Source of the DNA: M0103 sp040386155
GTDB lineage: Bacteria; Bacteroidota; Bacteroidia; Flavobacteriales_D; Crocinitomicaceae
Direction: 5' to 3'
NCBI GenBank assembly: GCA_040386155.1
Contig: JAZKFZ010000003.1
Span: forward strand, 992,001-1,056,000
DNA: 64,000 nucleotides
Below are positions 28,235 to 37,909 of this stretch, in pieces. A program made the translations under genes and the position numbers. The notes under the pieces were generated by a model. That model was not told the origin of the DNA and did not search any database. It saw only the letters and a program-made list of their open reading frames with translations. Positions within the stretch are counted from its first letter, which is position 1. The number at the start of each line of letters is the position of its first letter.

Positions 28235-29155
28235 ATGAATCCTTCCATCGACCGATTAAAGCTCACACAATTTGGAAATATTGAACTACTTGCCAAACAA
28301 GTAGTTGAAGGCTTTATTACGGGCTTACACAAGAGTCCATTTCATGGCTTTTCGGTGGAATTTGCAGAACACAGGATCTACAATAAAGGTGAATCTACAC
28401 GCCACATCGACTGGAAATTGTACGGAAGAAGTGAAAAACTATTCACAAAGAAGTACGAGGAAGAAACCAATTTACGTTGTCAGATTTTGATCGACACCTC
28501 TAGTTCTATGTATTTCCCGAAAGACAGTGAACAGAACAAAATTCACTTTTCGGTGTACGCTGCGGCTTCGCTGATAGAACTTTTACGAAGACAGCGCGAC
28601 GCCGTAGGTTTGACTTTGTTCAATGAAAAAATTCAAATTCAAACGCCTGCAAAATCTTCGCCAGCACATCATCGCTACTTGTACAGCGAAATGGAAAAAG
28701 CCTTACAATCGTATTCTACGGAGAAAAAAAGCAATACAGATATCATTCAAACACTGCACGACATCGCCGAAATTGTGCATCAACGTAGTCTAGTTATTCT
28801 ATTCTCTGATCTATTCGATGATCCGGCCAGACTTCCAGAATTAATGCAGGCACTTCAGCACCTTCGCCACAACAAGCACGAAGTAATCGTTTTTCATGTG
28901 ATCGATAAAGAACTGGAGGAGAATTTCGAACTAGAAAATCGTCCGTACCAACTCATCGACATGGAAACTGGGGAATCTGTTCGCTTACAACCTTCCGAGA
29001 TCAAAGACCAATACCAAAAGAAAATAACAGCGTATTTTGATCAAATCAAGAAAGAATGTGCTAACTATCGAATTGATTTTGTTAAAGCAGATATCCAGCA
29101 AGGTGTAAATTCAGTGTTGACCGAATATATGATTAAGCGGAGTAAGTTATTTTAG
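28235..29155 (+). CDS. DUF58 domain protein
   Basis: This 306-residue soluble protein carries the DUF58 core (about residues 40-240), with GESTRHIDWKLYGRSEKLFTK and the von Willebrand A-like DTSSSM metal-binding segment (about residue 88). DUF58 proteins usually sit beside MoxR AAA ATPases and Bat genes in stress or chaperone-like systems. None of those partners is in this window, so the gene appears detached from its usual cluster. Its exact role is unknown. Confidence 0.88.
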   Translation: MNPSIDRLKLTQFGNIELLAKQVVEGFITGLHKSPFHGFSVEFAEHRIYNKGESTRHIDWKLYGRSEKLFTKKYEEETNLRCQILIDTSSSMYFPKDSEQNKIHFSVYAAASLIELLRRQRDAVGLTLFNEKIQIQTPAKSSPAHHRYLYSEMEKALQSYSTEKKSNTDIIQTLHDIAEIVHQRSLVILFSDLFDDPARLPELMQALQHLRHNKHEVIVFHVIDKELEENFELENRPYQLIDMETGESVRLQPSEIKDQYQKKITAYFDQIKKECANYRIDFVKADIQQGVNSVLTEYMIKRSKLF

Positions 29156-29259
29156 ATCTTTCGACACAAAACTAATAGACCGTTCGATATTCAACATTTG
29201 GCAAGAATTTTGCTGTTTCATTAAAAATGAGTTTATTTGAACAATCTAAAAAACAAATT

Positions 29260-29907
29260 ATGAAAAAAATTTTTACACTTATTGGCGCTGCTTTCCTTTC
29301 AGTTTCCACTTTAAATGCCCAAACACCTGTTGAAAAAGGTGATTTCATTATTGACCTTTATGCCGGAATTCCTAACTGGGCTAACTCTATTCTTTATAAT
29401 AATGTGGAGCCAGATGCTTCTCAATCAGATGTAAGAAATTACAAAGTAAATGGTGGATTCTTTTCGTACGGTGGTCGTTTCGAATATTTATTAGCCGAAA
29501 ATTTTGGTGTTGGTGTCGATGTGAATTATGAAGTTTCTGGATTCAACTATGATTATACTGGTCAAGTATACAACGAAACGACAATGCAATATGACAACGT
29601 AAATTACAATGTTGACTACAGAGCGAATAAATTGAGAGCAATGGCTCGTTTAAATTATCATTTTGTTCAAAACGATCGTTTGGATGTGTACGCAGGATTT
29701 GCTGGAGGATACAAACATGTAAATCGTAAATTTGTAACAAATGATCCTGCAAACGATGGAGATTCATTTAGTGGTGCTTTGATTCCTGTTGCATTAAGAC
29801 TTTCTATTGGAACTAGAGTCTATTTCACTAACAATATCGGTGCAATGGTTGAACTTGGTGCTTTTGGTGGTGCTCTATTACAATTCGGAGTTTCTGCAAA
29901 ATTTTAA
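29260..29907 (+). CDS. Predicted outer membrane beta-barrel protein
   Basis: This 215-residue protein has a clean signal peptide (MKKIFTLIGAAFLSVSTLNAQ) from the ATG at 29260; the frame also opens at 29227. The mature part alternates hydrophobic and polar residues, with Tyr/Asn-rich loops, and ends in GALLQFGVSAKF, a typical barrel end. It is likely a small OmpW- or porin-like outer membrane protein of unknown function. A terminator follows. Confidence 0.75.
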   Translation: MKKIFTLIGAAFLSVSTLNAQTPVEKGDFIIDLYAGIPNWANSILYNNVEPDASQSDVRNYKVNGGFFSYGGRFEYLLAENFGVGVDVNYEVSGFNYDYTGQVYNETTMQYDNVNYNVDYRANKLRAMARLNYHFVQNDRLDVYAGFAGGYKHVNRKFVTNDPANDGDSFSGALIPVALRLSIGTRVYFTNNIGAMVELGAFGGALLQFGVSAKF

Positions 29908-29928
29908 TAATTACCAATTCTAAAATGA

Positions 29929-29953
29929 ATCCCGCTTCTAAATAAGGCGGGAT
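29929..29953 (+). terminator. Intrinsic terminator after the barrel protein gene
   Basis: ATCCCGC pairs with GCGGGAT around an 11-base loop, followed by eight T residues. Confidence 0.88.
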
Positions 29954-30092
29954 TTTTTTTGCACTTTATTTTCGATCTTAATGCTTGAGCATTCTAATTA
30001 TGCACTAGCGATGTTGATACTGTTCGTTCTTAAATAAAAGTGAAGTCAAGGCTACAATGATTTTTTTACAATTTTAGTAAACGTCCAAAAAA

Positions 30093-30118
30093 AAATCCCT
30101 ACATACCTGGAGAGATTT
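30093..30118 (-). terminator. Intrinsic terminator of ffh
   Basis: On the minus strand AAATCTCT pairs with AGGGATTT (one wobble), followed by a long T run. It lies 27 bases past the ffh stop codon. The 29954-30092 stretch holds nothing else recognised. Confidence 0.75.
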
Positions 30119-30144
30119 TCAAATGCTATATCAAATAGCGACTT

Positions 30145-31488
30145 CTAAAAACCGCCGTTTTTCATTCCTTTCATTTGCTTCATCATTCCCATCATATTTT
30201 TGGGATTGCTCATCATCTTCATCATCTTTTTGGTATCCTCAAATTGCTTCAACAGTTTATTAACTTCTTGCACGGAAGTTCCGCTACCAAGTGCAATTCT
30301 ATTTTTGCGAGGACCATTGATCACGACTGGATTACTTCGTTCACCAGGTGTCATTGAATAAATAATAGCTTCGATGTGTTTGAATGCATCTTCTTTAATA
30401 TCTACGTCCTTCATGGCTTTACCCATTCCCGGAATCATTCCCATCAAATCTTTCACGTTCCCCATCTTCTTCACCTGTTGTAATTGACCAAGGAAGTCGT
30501 TTAAATCGAATTGATCTTTTTGTATTTTACGCTGTAATTTCTTCGCTTCTTCTTCATCAAACTGCTCTTGAGCGCGCTCAACTAAGGAAACAACGTCTCC
30601 CATTCCAAGAATACGATCGGCCATTCGCTTCGGATAGAAAACGTCCAAGGCATCCATCTTCTCTCCTGTACCTACAAACTTGATAGGCTTCTCGACAATT
30701 GCTTTGATGGAAAGAGCAGCTCCACCACGTGTATCTCCGTCTAATTTCGTTAATACAACACCGTCAAAATTGATTTTTTCATTGAAAGCTTTTGCCGTAT
30801 TCACAGCGTCTTGTCCTGTCATGGAATCCACAACAAACAAAGTTTCAGAAGGATTAATTGCACTTTTAACGGCTGCAATTTCATCCATCATTTTCTCATC
30901 AATCGCTAAGCGACCGGCCGTATCGACGATAACTACATTAAAGCCGTTTGATCTAGCATGAATAATGGCGTTTGTGGCAATTTTAACCGGATCTTTTTGT
31001 TCCTTATCAGAATACACCTCGATGTCTAACTGCTCACCAAGCACATGCAATTGGTCAATTGCCGCCGGACGATAAACATCACAGGCTACCAATAATACCT
31101 TCTTGCCTTTTTTCGTTTTTAAGTAATTTCCAAGTTTTCCTGTGAAGGTGGTCTTTCCAGATCCTTGCAAACCTGACATTAAGATGATGCCTGGATTTCC
31201 CTTTACGTTAATCTCAACCTCGTTACCTCCCATTAAATTCACCAATTCTTCATGGCAAATTTTAATCATCAATTGTCCCGGTGAAACAGCCGTTAAAACA
31301 TTCATCCCCAATGCTTTTTCCTTCACCGTATTGGTAAATTCCTTTGCCGTATTAAAGTTCACATCGGCATCTAAAAGAGCACGACGTACCTCTTTCAGTG
31401 TTTCAGCTACATTAATTTCTGTGATTTGACCTTGACCTTTTAATACTTTAAAGGCTCTTTCAAACTTGTCGGTAAGATTTTCAAACAT
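30145..31488 (-). CDS. ffh: Signal recognition particle protein Ffh
   Basis: This 447-residue SRP GTPase binds signal sequences at the ribosome and, with FtsY, targets membrane proteins. The N domain is followed by the G domain with GLQGSGKTTF (about residue 106), DVYRPAAIDQL, VDTAGRL and TKLDGDTRGG. The Met-rich M domain ends in a run of Met/Lys/Gly (MMKQMKGMKNGGF). Length and layout are canonical. A TATCTTTG -7 box lies 21 bases upstream. Confidence 0.98.
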   Translation of the reverse strand: MFENLTDKFERAFKVLKGQGQITEINVAETLKEVRRALLDADVNFNTAKEFTNTVKEKALGMNVLTAVSPGQLMIKICHEELVNLMGGNEVEINVKGNPGIILMSGLQGSGKTTFTGKLGNYLKTKKGKKVLLVACDVYRPAAIDQLHVLGEQLDIEVYSDKEQKDPVKIATNAIIHARSNGFNVVIVDTAGRLAIDEKMMDEIAAVKSAINPSETLFVVDSMTGQDAVNTAKAFNEKINFDGVVLTKLDGDTRGGAALSIKAIVEKPIKFVGTGEKMDALDVFYPKRMADRILGMGDVVSLVERAQEQFDEEEAKKLQRKIQKDQFDLNDFLGQLQQVKKMGNVKDLMGMIPGMGKAMKDVDIKEDAFKHIEAIIYSMTPGERSNPVVINGPRKNRIALGSGTSVQEVNKLLKQFEDTKKMMKMMSNPKNMMGMMKQMKGMKNGGF

Positions 31489-31509
31489 TGGTTTTCAAAT
31501 TTTGAACTG

Positions 31510-31517
31510 CAAAGATA
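31510..31517 (-). promoter_or_regulatory. -7 element (TATCTTTG on minus strand) for ffh
   Basis: TATCTTTG on the minus strand, 21 bases before the ffh ATG. Confidence 0.6.
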
Positions 31518-31673
31518 CGATTTTAGTAGAAAATTAATTCCTCGAAAGACAAGTAATGATTCGAAAAAAATATTTTCTATACTGTTCCCAACCTTTTCTT
31601 TTGCTTTTTCGTTCCTTTTATGGCGAAACTTGATTTTCATTTGTGAACACCATGATGATTTTCATAATTTTGC

Positions 31674-31681
31674 TAGCTTTG
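31674..31681 (+). promoter_or_regulatory. -7 element (TAGCTTTG) for the T9SS cargo gene
   Basis: TAGCTTTG ends 20 bases before the ATG at 31702. Confidence 0.55.
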
Positions 31682-31701
31682 TTAAAACTTAAAAAAACAA
31701 C

Positions 31702-32724
31702 ATGAAAAGACATTTACTTATTTTATCCAGCTTGATTTTGTCAAGTGTTTCTTACTCACAGTTCACACAGTCCAACGAACCGGCAATCGGTAATGATGTG
31801 TTTATGTATCAATGTGACTCCAATGCTGTAACTTACGATGCAACTACTGGAACTGGAGTTACTTGGGATTACTCTGCGCTACTTGGTTTACCAGGACAAG
31901 ACCAAACTATTTCTGTAGGTGACGCTACTATGCATGCAAACGCAAGTGAGTTCCCAACATCTGTAAAAGTGGTTGGTGCTTCAGGAAATTTCGTAACCTT
32001 CTTTAATTCAACTGCTACCGAAAGAATGTCGCAAGGATTTGCATTTAACGAAGCTACTTTTGGTGAAGTTATCGCTAAATTTGATGTTGATGAAGCTAAA
32101 CTATTTAACTATCCAATGGCGGTTGGCGACAACTTCGAAGATGACTTTGCTGGATCACTTTCTTTTGATTTTTCTGGACAACCATTGAACCCAACTACAA
32201 CTGGAACATCTTACGTTACTGTTGATGGTTCTGGAACATTAATGTTAGGACAAAGCACTACTTTAGCGAATGTGATGCGTTACAAATCTATCGATTCGAT
32301 TTTCTTCAACGTTTCTTTGGTAGGTGACATGGAAGTAGTTCGTACATCGTATGATTATTACCAATTATCTTCTTCAAATCTTCCGAAGTTTACAATCATG
32401 AACATCAAAATTCAAAACTTAGGTGCTACAACGCCATTGGTGGAGCAAAACGTTGTTCTTTCTGCAGTGGAGCCAAATGATTTCGTTGGATTAAATGATT
32501 TATCTGCGGACAACATCAACGTGTATCCAAATCCAACTGCTGGTGAAATCACTATTTCAGGATTAACGACTTCTGAAACTGTTTCAGTAATTGATTACAC
32601 TGGAAGAAACTTGAAAACGTTCAATAATGTTGCAAATGGTCAAGTGCTTAATTTAAGTGACCTAAACGCTGGTTCTTACATCTTAAAAGTAGGAGCTGCA
32701 ATTAAAAATATCTCTATAAAATAA
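31702..32724 (+). CDS. Secreted protein with type A T9SS sorting domain
   Basis: This 340-residue exported protein has a signal peptide (cut near VSYSQ), a beta-rich mature region of about 230 residues with no recognised family, and a C-terminal T9SS type A domain. That domain carries INVYPNPTAGEITISG, then VIDYTGRNLKTF and the final strand LNAGSYILKVG. It should be secreted through the outer membrane and possibly anchored on the surface. It is a single-gene unit with its own -7 box and terminator. The cargo function is unknown. Confidence 0.82.
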   Translation: MKRHLLILSSLILSSVSYSQFTQSNEPAIGNDVFMYQCDSNAVTYDATTGTGVTWDYSALLGLPGQDQTISVGDATMHANASEFPTSVKVVGASGNFVTFFNSTATERMSQGFAFNEATFGEVIAKFDVDEAKLFNYPMAVGDNFEDDFAGSLSFDFSGQPLNPTTTGTSYVTVDGSGTLMLGQSTTLANVMRYKSIDSIFFNVSLVGDMEVVRTSYDYYQLSSSNLPKFTIMNIKIQNLGATTPLVEQNVVLSAVEPNDFVGLNDLSADNINVYPNPTAGEITISGLTTSETVSVIDYTGRNLKTFNNVANGQVLNLSDLNAGSYILKVGAAIKNISIK

Positions 32725-32747
32725 TCAACTAGATGTTAGATGAAAGT

Positions 32748-32771
32748 AGCTGTTCTCATTGGAGAACAGCT
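32748..32771 (+). terminator. Intrinsic terminator after the T9SS cargo gene
   Basis: AGCTGTTCTC pairs with GAGAACAGCT around a 4-base loop, followed by eight further T residues. Confidence 0.92.
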
Positions 32772-32835
32772 TTTTTTTTGATGAAATTTGATTTATGTGT
32801 TTAACTTTATTCCATCAAATAGTTATACCTTTTGT

Positions 32836-35106
32836 ATGAAGTACAAAGCAATCCTTATTTTCAGTTTTATTGTTGCACTATTCCCTGCTAAAGCTCAAAT
32901 CAACCAAGATTTAACAGCTGAAACGCGCGCTTATCTTTACCATATCGTTAAACGAAGTGAAATTTTAGATCAGGCCATTGGTCGCTATTTTGATTACAAA
33001 GGACCTGTTGCCTACTTTCCCAACAAAGAAATTAACTATGATTCTGTTGAACTGATCATCATCAATCAACCCGAATTATTATTGATTCGAAAAGAAGAAA
33101 TTGCGAAATCTACCAAAGGAATTTTAGCCGAAGCTGCCAATAAAATAGCCTTGTGGGAACTCAATAAAACCTTACTTGCCAAACGAAATAGCGAGAAAGA
33201 ATTAGAAGCTTACCAAACGAGTTATCAATTGTTTGAGAAATTCTTGATGGAAAAACTTCCAGAAGAAGCACTTCGCGAAAAGGATGGAATCAAAGTTCCA
33301 AGTCCGAAATTGAACAATCTATTAAATCCAGGTCTTTCATTCGACGACAAAGTAGCTTACACCAAAAGTTTACGTTTCGAAAATGCAACAGTTGACAAAG
33401 CAGTCATTGATGCAATAAGCTATGCCGTTAACGAATACGTAAAAGACCGAACGCTTACCATCTTTCGACAGTTAGGAGGAAAAACAGATCAATTTACGAA
33501 TATTTTAGTAGCAGCAGGCGATGGTTCTGGGACTTCTGGAATGCTGAATGAAAAAGAAAAGGACGAGAAAGGGCGTTGGAACAAAGGCCTGCCTAAATCA
33601 ATCGGTTTTTTTCCGTACCAAACACGCATCGACTTGATCGGCGAGAAGAAAAAAGAACAAGTAGTGGAGCCAATGACCTATGCCACCATCGACATGTCGA
33701 CCTTCGGAAATGAACGCCACACCGATTTACATTTTGACGTCTGGGGCTACAACACTGAAAAACAAACAACGGTTGTTATTGAACGAAATGGACTCTCCTA
33801 CCCGCTTTTCGGCTCTGGTAAAACACGTTTCTTGTCGCCCGATTCTTCATTTTCGGACGGACATACCTTACAAGCCATTATCAATGATTTAGAGTTCAAT
33901 AAAATTGCAAAAATGAATGAACTTTTGTATGGAAAAAAGGGCTACGATTTTCAAATTGAAGATACGAAAAAGAAGAAAGATGAGATTGAGCTAAAAATTG
34001 AAAAAAGCGAGTATGGCTACTCATCGCTCTCCACTTCAACTATTACGACAAGCAAAAAAGCACCAAGAAGTGTAAAAAAAGCTAAAAAGGAAGCTCAAAA
34101 ATCAGGTGGTGGACCACGTGACTACCAGCCTACAACAGATGCGAATCAAAAACCAAAACGCAAGGGCGAAAATAACATCGTAGATTTATACAATCAGTTT
34201 GAAGACACAAAACGAAAAATTGCACGATTAGAGCTAGAGAAGCAAGCAGCCTTAGATGAACTAGCGATTCTAAAACAACGGATGGATCAGTACAAACGAT
34301 TAATTGGCTACAAGTGGGCTCCTTTTACCGAAGAAGCGGGACTTTACACCTTTTCTGATTCGTGTACCTTCGATTTAAAAACACAAGAATTCAGATTTCC
34401 AGCAAATAGCAAGAAAGAAGATTTTGAAGTGCGATTAATTGCCATCCCAGAATCATCATTATCGAAAAATGCCGACGAAGTAATGTTGCATTTAAGTGCC
34501 AGTGATGTTGTTCCAAACAAAGACGCTCGCTTCCAATTAGAATTATCTGACATCTTTTCATCAGATCAATGGGACTTAAACAAACAATTGATAGAGCTTA
34601 CTGATAGTGTGGCGATTTTACAATTTTTTGAAGCACTGTTAATCAAAGAAATTCCATTAAAAATTATTGCGCGTGGTCAGGGAATTGGTAAGTGGGATGG
34701 GAATCGCACAGTGAAAAATTATGCGCCTGTTGAATTAAATTCGTATCCAAGTGCTCGCAATGACAGCGCCTTTGTCCGACTTCGCACTTCGCAAGTAATG
34801 ATTCATTTGAATCGAGAAATTCGTTTAGAAATTAATTCCTTTACAGATCCAGTAAAATCGAATCTTACCATTACAGACGAGAGTATCAAAAGCTTGATGG
34901 AACGCTATAAACTCTCTAAAAACGATTTATTGAGCGCTCACCGATCTGCATCCATTTTAAAACAATTGAAAGTTGAAGTGAATCAGTTGGCTGGACTTTA
35001 TCTTTCGCGTGAGCAAGCAAAAATTGTGATTGATCGCTTTAATAAGGAATTTGAAAAGGCAAGAGTAAGTATAGGTGCTACCTCTTTGAAATTGAGTGAA
35101 TTGTAA
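32836..35106 (+). CDS. Large exported protein of unknown family
   Basis: I do not recognise this 756-residue protein. A signal peptide (MKYKAILIFSFIVALFPAKAQ) begins at the ATG at 32836; the frame also opens at 32788. Residues 20-200 are helical and charged, about 200-370 look mixed alpha/beta with repeated Asp/Gly motifs, and about 390-440 are Lys/Ser-rich and probably disordered. A clear heptad-type coiled coil lies near 445-495 (FEDTKRKIARLELEKQ). It is followed by a beta-rich domain and a helical end. There is no lipobox, barrel end or T9SS domain, so a periplasmic place is likely. It is convergent with the helicase gene, with only 2 bases between stop codons. Confidence 0.75.
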   Translation: MKYKAILIFSFIVALFPAKAQINQDLTAETRAYLYHIVKRSEILDQAIGRYFDYKGPVAYFPNKEINYDSVELIIINQPELLLIRKEEIAKSTKGILAEAANKIALWELNKTLLAKRNSEKELEAYQTSYQLFEKFLMEKLPEEALREKDGIKVPSPKLNNLLNPGLSFDDKVAYTKSLRFENATVDKAVIDAISYAVNEYVKDRTLTIFRQLGGKTDQFTNILVAAGDGSGTSGMLNEKEKDEKGRWNKGLPKSIGFFPYQTRIDLIGEKKKEQVVEPMTYATIDMSTFGNERHTDLHFDVWGYNTEKQTTVVIERNGLSYPLFGSGKTRFLSPDSSFSDGHTLQAIINDLEFNKIAKMNELLYGKKGYDFQIEDTKKKKDEIELKIEKSEYGYSSLSTSTITTSKKAPRSVKKAKKEAQKSGGGPRDYQPTTDANQKPKRKGENNIVDLYNQFEDTKRKIARLELEKQAALDELAILKQRMDQYKRLIGYKWAPFTEEAGLYTFSDSCTFDLKTQEFRFPANSKKEDFEVRLIAIPESSLSKNADEVMLHLSASDVVPNKDARFQLELSDIFSSDQWDLNKQLIELTDSVAILQFFEALLIKEIPLKIIARGQGIGKWDGNRTVKNYAPVELNSYPSARNDSAFVRLRTSQVMIHLNREIRLEINSFTDPVKSNLTITDESIKSLMERYKLSKNDLLSAHRSASILKQLKVEVNQLAGLYLSREQAKIVIDRFNKEFEKARVSIGATSLKLSEL

Positions 35107-35108
35107 TT

Positions 35109-36509
35109 CTACCCCAACCAATAAACGCGTTCCGTAGCGCGCGTGATTGCGGTATAAATCCAGCGGTAATGCTCTTGATTTAATTGATCTTCTGGCACAT
35201 ATCCTTGGTCGATAAACACAGCAGCCCATTGTCCGCCCTGTGCTTTGTGACAGGTAACGGCATAAGCATATTTTACTTGTAAGGCGTTAAAAAAGGGATT
35301 TTTCAAAATCATCTCATACCTTTTTCGCTTATTTTTTTCGTGGAGATAATCCTTTTCGATTTCAAAAAACAATTCCTTTAATCGCTCTCGTGGCACATTG
35401 GGAGCTTCAGTTTCTAGCGATTCAATAAGCAAATACACCTCAAATTCGTCCTCTTCAGGATAATCAACCATAGCAATGCGCACTTTGGCAAATGTGAAGC
35501 CGTACTGTTCTTCGTACTTTAGGATTCTTTTGAGTTTTAACAATTCGCCATTCGCTATAAATCCCGCTTTTGAATCGTCTTTGAGCCAGAAATAGTTGTT
35601 TTTCACCACCATTAAGTAATCTTCTTGGCACAATTGCTCCTCATACCATAATACACGTCCACGGATGTTTTGATTGAATAAGTTGGCTCTTTTGTTCGAT
35701 CGCGTTATGACCAAAGTTTCTTCGGCTCCAAACTCATTATAGCAGCGTTCCAACTCATCTTGCAAAAATTCACCACTCAATTGAATAAAATCAGTAGTGT
35801 TGAATTTAAAATCATAGATTTCAGGAAAAGTAATCGAGCGCAAGTGGGTAGCATTATCAAGAATGGCCGACGATTGATTTTGTCGCAATACTTGTGTTAG
35901 TGTAAAAGAGCGTAATTTCAATCGTTGATGAAACATTCTATCAAGAAAATCAACATTCAGTGCCGGAGATTCTGCACTTCCAACTGGTGGTAACTGACCA
36001 CGATCGCCTAGAAAAATCAATTTGCAATTTTTTCCACTAAAGACATATTCTATCAAGTCTGACAGCAATTCTCGTCCAATAGTACCATCCTTTTGTACTG
36101 AAAATTCAGGGATCATCGAAGCTTCATCGACAATAAAAACGGTATTCGCATGCAAATTAGGCATCAAGCCCAAGGCAGAATATTCGTCAGTACTCTCTTT
36201 TCGTCGATAAATTTGCTTGTGAATGGTAAAAGCTTCTTTTTTCGATCGATTCGCCAATACCTTTGCTGCTCGACCTGTAGGCGCCAATAATTTCGATTTC
36301 ACCTGAAAATGGTCCAATGTTTTTACATAGGCACCCAGCATACTCGTTTTTCCTGTCCCAGCATAGCCACTCAACACCAGCACAGGGTTGGGATCTTTGT
36401 CCACAGAGAACTCGTAGAGCAAATCGCGAAGACGAGCTTGTTCATCTGTCAATTGATGTGCAAAAAACTGATTAAAAAGTGCTTGAAATCCTCCTGTATT
36501 TGTCGACAT
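35109..36509 (-). CDS. RecD-like / superfamily 1 DNA helicase
   Basis: This 466-residue SF1B-type ATPase has motif I SGYAGTGKTS (about residue 47), motif II FIVDEASM, motif III LGDRGQLPPVG, the LTQVLRQ motif, and the C-terminal UvrD-like elements AYAVTCHKAQGGQW and YTAITRATERV. It resembles the helicase core of RecD2 and AAA_30/UvrD_C_2 proteins common in Bacteroidota. It lacks the long N-terminal extension of RecD2 and no RecB or RecC is adjacent, so it is a stand-alone 5'-3' helicase candidate in DNA repair. The exact role is not set by the sequence. Confidence 0.88.
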   Translation of the reverse strand: MSTNTGGFQALFNQFFAHQLTDEQARLRDLLYEFSVDKDPNPVLVLSGYAGTGKTSMLGAYVKTLDHFQVKSKLLAPTGRAAKVLANRSKKEAFTIHKQIYRRKESTDEYSALGLMPNLHANTVFIVDEASMIPEFSVQKDGTIGRELLSDLIEYVFSGKNCKLIFLGDRGQLPPVGSAESPALNVDFLDRMFHQRLKLRSFTLTQVLRQNQSSAILDNATHLRSITFPEIYDFKFNTTDFIQLSGEFLQDELERCYNEFGAEETLVITRSNKRANLFNQNIRGRVLWYEEQLCQEDYLMVVKNNYFWLKDDSKAGFIANGELLKLKRILKYEEQYGFTFAKVRIAMVDYPEEDEFEVYLLIESLETEAPNVPRERLKELFFEIEKDYLHEKNKRKRYEMILKNPFFNALQVKYAYAVTCHKAQGGQWAAVFIDQGYVPEDQLNQEHYRWIYTAITRATERVYWLG

Positions 36510-36592
36510 TTTTCCTTTGAACCTTTGGGAAAGTAAATGTAAGTTCTTTATTCACAACTTGAGAAAAAACTACAATTTCTTCTCAAAAATCG

Positions 36593-36600
36593 TAGCTTTG
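36593..36600 (+). promoter_or_regulatory. -7 element (TAGCTTTG) for DUF3822-rsmD-coaD
   Basis: TAGCTTTG ends 17 bases before the DUF3822 ATG. Confidence 0.6.
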
Positions 36601-36617
36601 TTCCATATTTACAAGCA

Positions 36618-37379
36618 ATGAATCATTTAGCCATTGAACTTTCGGAATCTTCTGTGAAATTTACCAGTTTGCGAGAAAACATAAAAGTGAATGAATATTC
36701 ATTTGAATTTTACGATCGCACCGAAAATAGGTACAAAGAACAATTGCTGCAATGCCTAGAGGACAGTGGTTTGAAAAATCAATCGTTTGATGAGCATTCT
36801 ATTTCTTGGTTTTCAAGCAAAACGAGTCTTGTTCCAATGCCCATCTTTGCAGAAAGTAATGCGCTTGATATATTTAGCTTAAGTTTTGGTGCTGACACTC
36901 CAACGTCGGATATTGATTACAATCGAATTCCTGAAAACAATTTGGTGAATGTTTTTGAAATTCCAAGTTGGGTGAAATCATTTTTTGTACTTCGGTACCC
37001 TAGAGCAGTTATTCAACACGAAAGCACAATGATTTTGCGTCAATTGTTTGCTGGCTCTATGTTTCAATCGAAAATTGTTGTTATTCCGCACAGCCAGAAT
37101 TTCATTGTGTTAATGGCATACGAAGGTAAGTTTCAATTCTATTCAATCTTCGATTATCAATCTGCAGAGGACATTATCTATAATTTATTGTTCACTTTGC
37201 AACAGAAAGACCGCGTGGGACAAGCAGCAGACCTTTTGTGGTGTGATGGCGTTGGATCAAATTCAAATTTACTTGAAAATTTCGAAGCACTTTTTGTTAG
37301 GGTAAACGACTTCAAAACGATCAAGTTGAAAAAGCAACAAGACTTCATTCTAAACTCCCATCAATTTTGCGTATCATAA
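36618..37379 (+). CDS. DUF3822 family protein
   Basis: This 253-residue soluble protein has the features of Bacteroidota DUF3822: an N-terminal LAIELSESSVKFT-like strand pair, an actin/ASKHA-like look, and a place directly before rsmD and coaD. Its function is unknown. Its 3' end overlaps rsmD by 13 bases. Recognition rests on sequence style plus the conserved gene order. Confidence 0.75.
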   Translation: MNHLAIELSESSVKFTSLRENIKVNEYSFEFYDRTENRYKEQLLQCLEDSGLKNQSFDEHSISWFSSKTSLVPMPIFAESNALDIFSLSFGADTPTSDIDYNRIPENNLVNVFEIPSWVKSFFVLRYPRAVIQHESTMILRQLFAGSMFQSKIVVIPHSQNFIVLMAYEGKFQFYSIFDYQSAEDIIYNLLFTLQQKDRVGQAADLLWCDGVGSNSNLLENFEALFVRVNDFKTIKLKKQQDFILNSHQFCVS

Positions 37380-37909
37380 GCGGTAAATTAAAAGCACGTC
37401 GATTTTCAGTGCCGAAAAACTTTCCATCTCGACCAACAACGGATTATGCGAAGGAAGGATTGTTCAATATTTTAGAAAATAAAATCGACTTAGAAGATTT
37501 GAATATCTTAGATCTTTGTGCTGGAACAGGTAATATTTCCTTCGAATTTCTTAGTCGCGAAGCTGGAAAAGTAACTGCTATTGATATTCACTTGAACTGC
37601 CTACGATTCATTCGTAAAAATGCAGAGGAATTACAAATTTCTGAAGATATAAGAACTGTTCGAATGGACATTCTGCATTTTTTAAAATTGACCGAAGAGC
37701 AATACGACATCATTTTTGTAGATCCACCTTATGTTTACGGAGGGTATGATGAATTAATTCGCTTGGTGTTTGAACGCAATTTATTAAAAGAAGATGGCTT
37801 GCTAATTATTGAGCATGGTCGCGATACAAAGCTGGAAGATAAAACCCAATTCGATATTTTACGTACATTCGGAAATGTATACTTTAGTTTTTTTAGCAAT
37901 CGAACATAA
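37367..37909 (+). CDS. rsmD: 16S rRNA (guanine(966)-N(2))-methyltransferase
   Basis: This 180-residue SAM-dependent enzyme methylates G966 of 16S rRNA. It begins RIISGKLKARRF, the usual RsmD opening. SAM motif I is LDLCAGTGNISFE, and the catalytic motif is DPPY in IIFVDPPYVYG. The start is a TTG at 37367, inside the DUF3822 gene. No ATG gives the conserved N terminus, so the TTG and the overlap are real features. coaD follows immediately after the stop codon. Confidence 0.93.
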   Translation: MRIISGKLKARRFSVPKNFPSRPTTDYAKEGLFNILENKIDLEDLNILDLCAGTGNISFEFLSREAGKVTAIDIHLNCLRFIRKNAEELQISEDIRTVRMDILHFLKLTEEQYDIIFVDPPYVYGGYDELIRLVFERNLLKEDGLLIIEHGRDTKLEDKTQFDILRTFGNVYFSFFSNRT

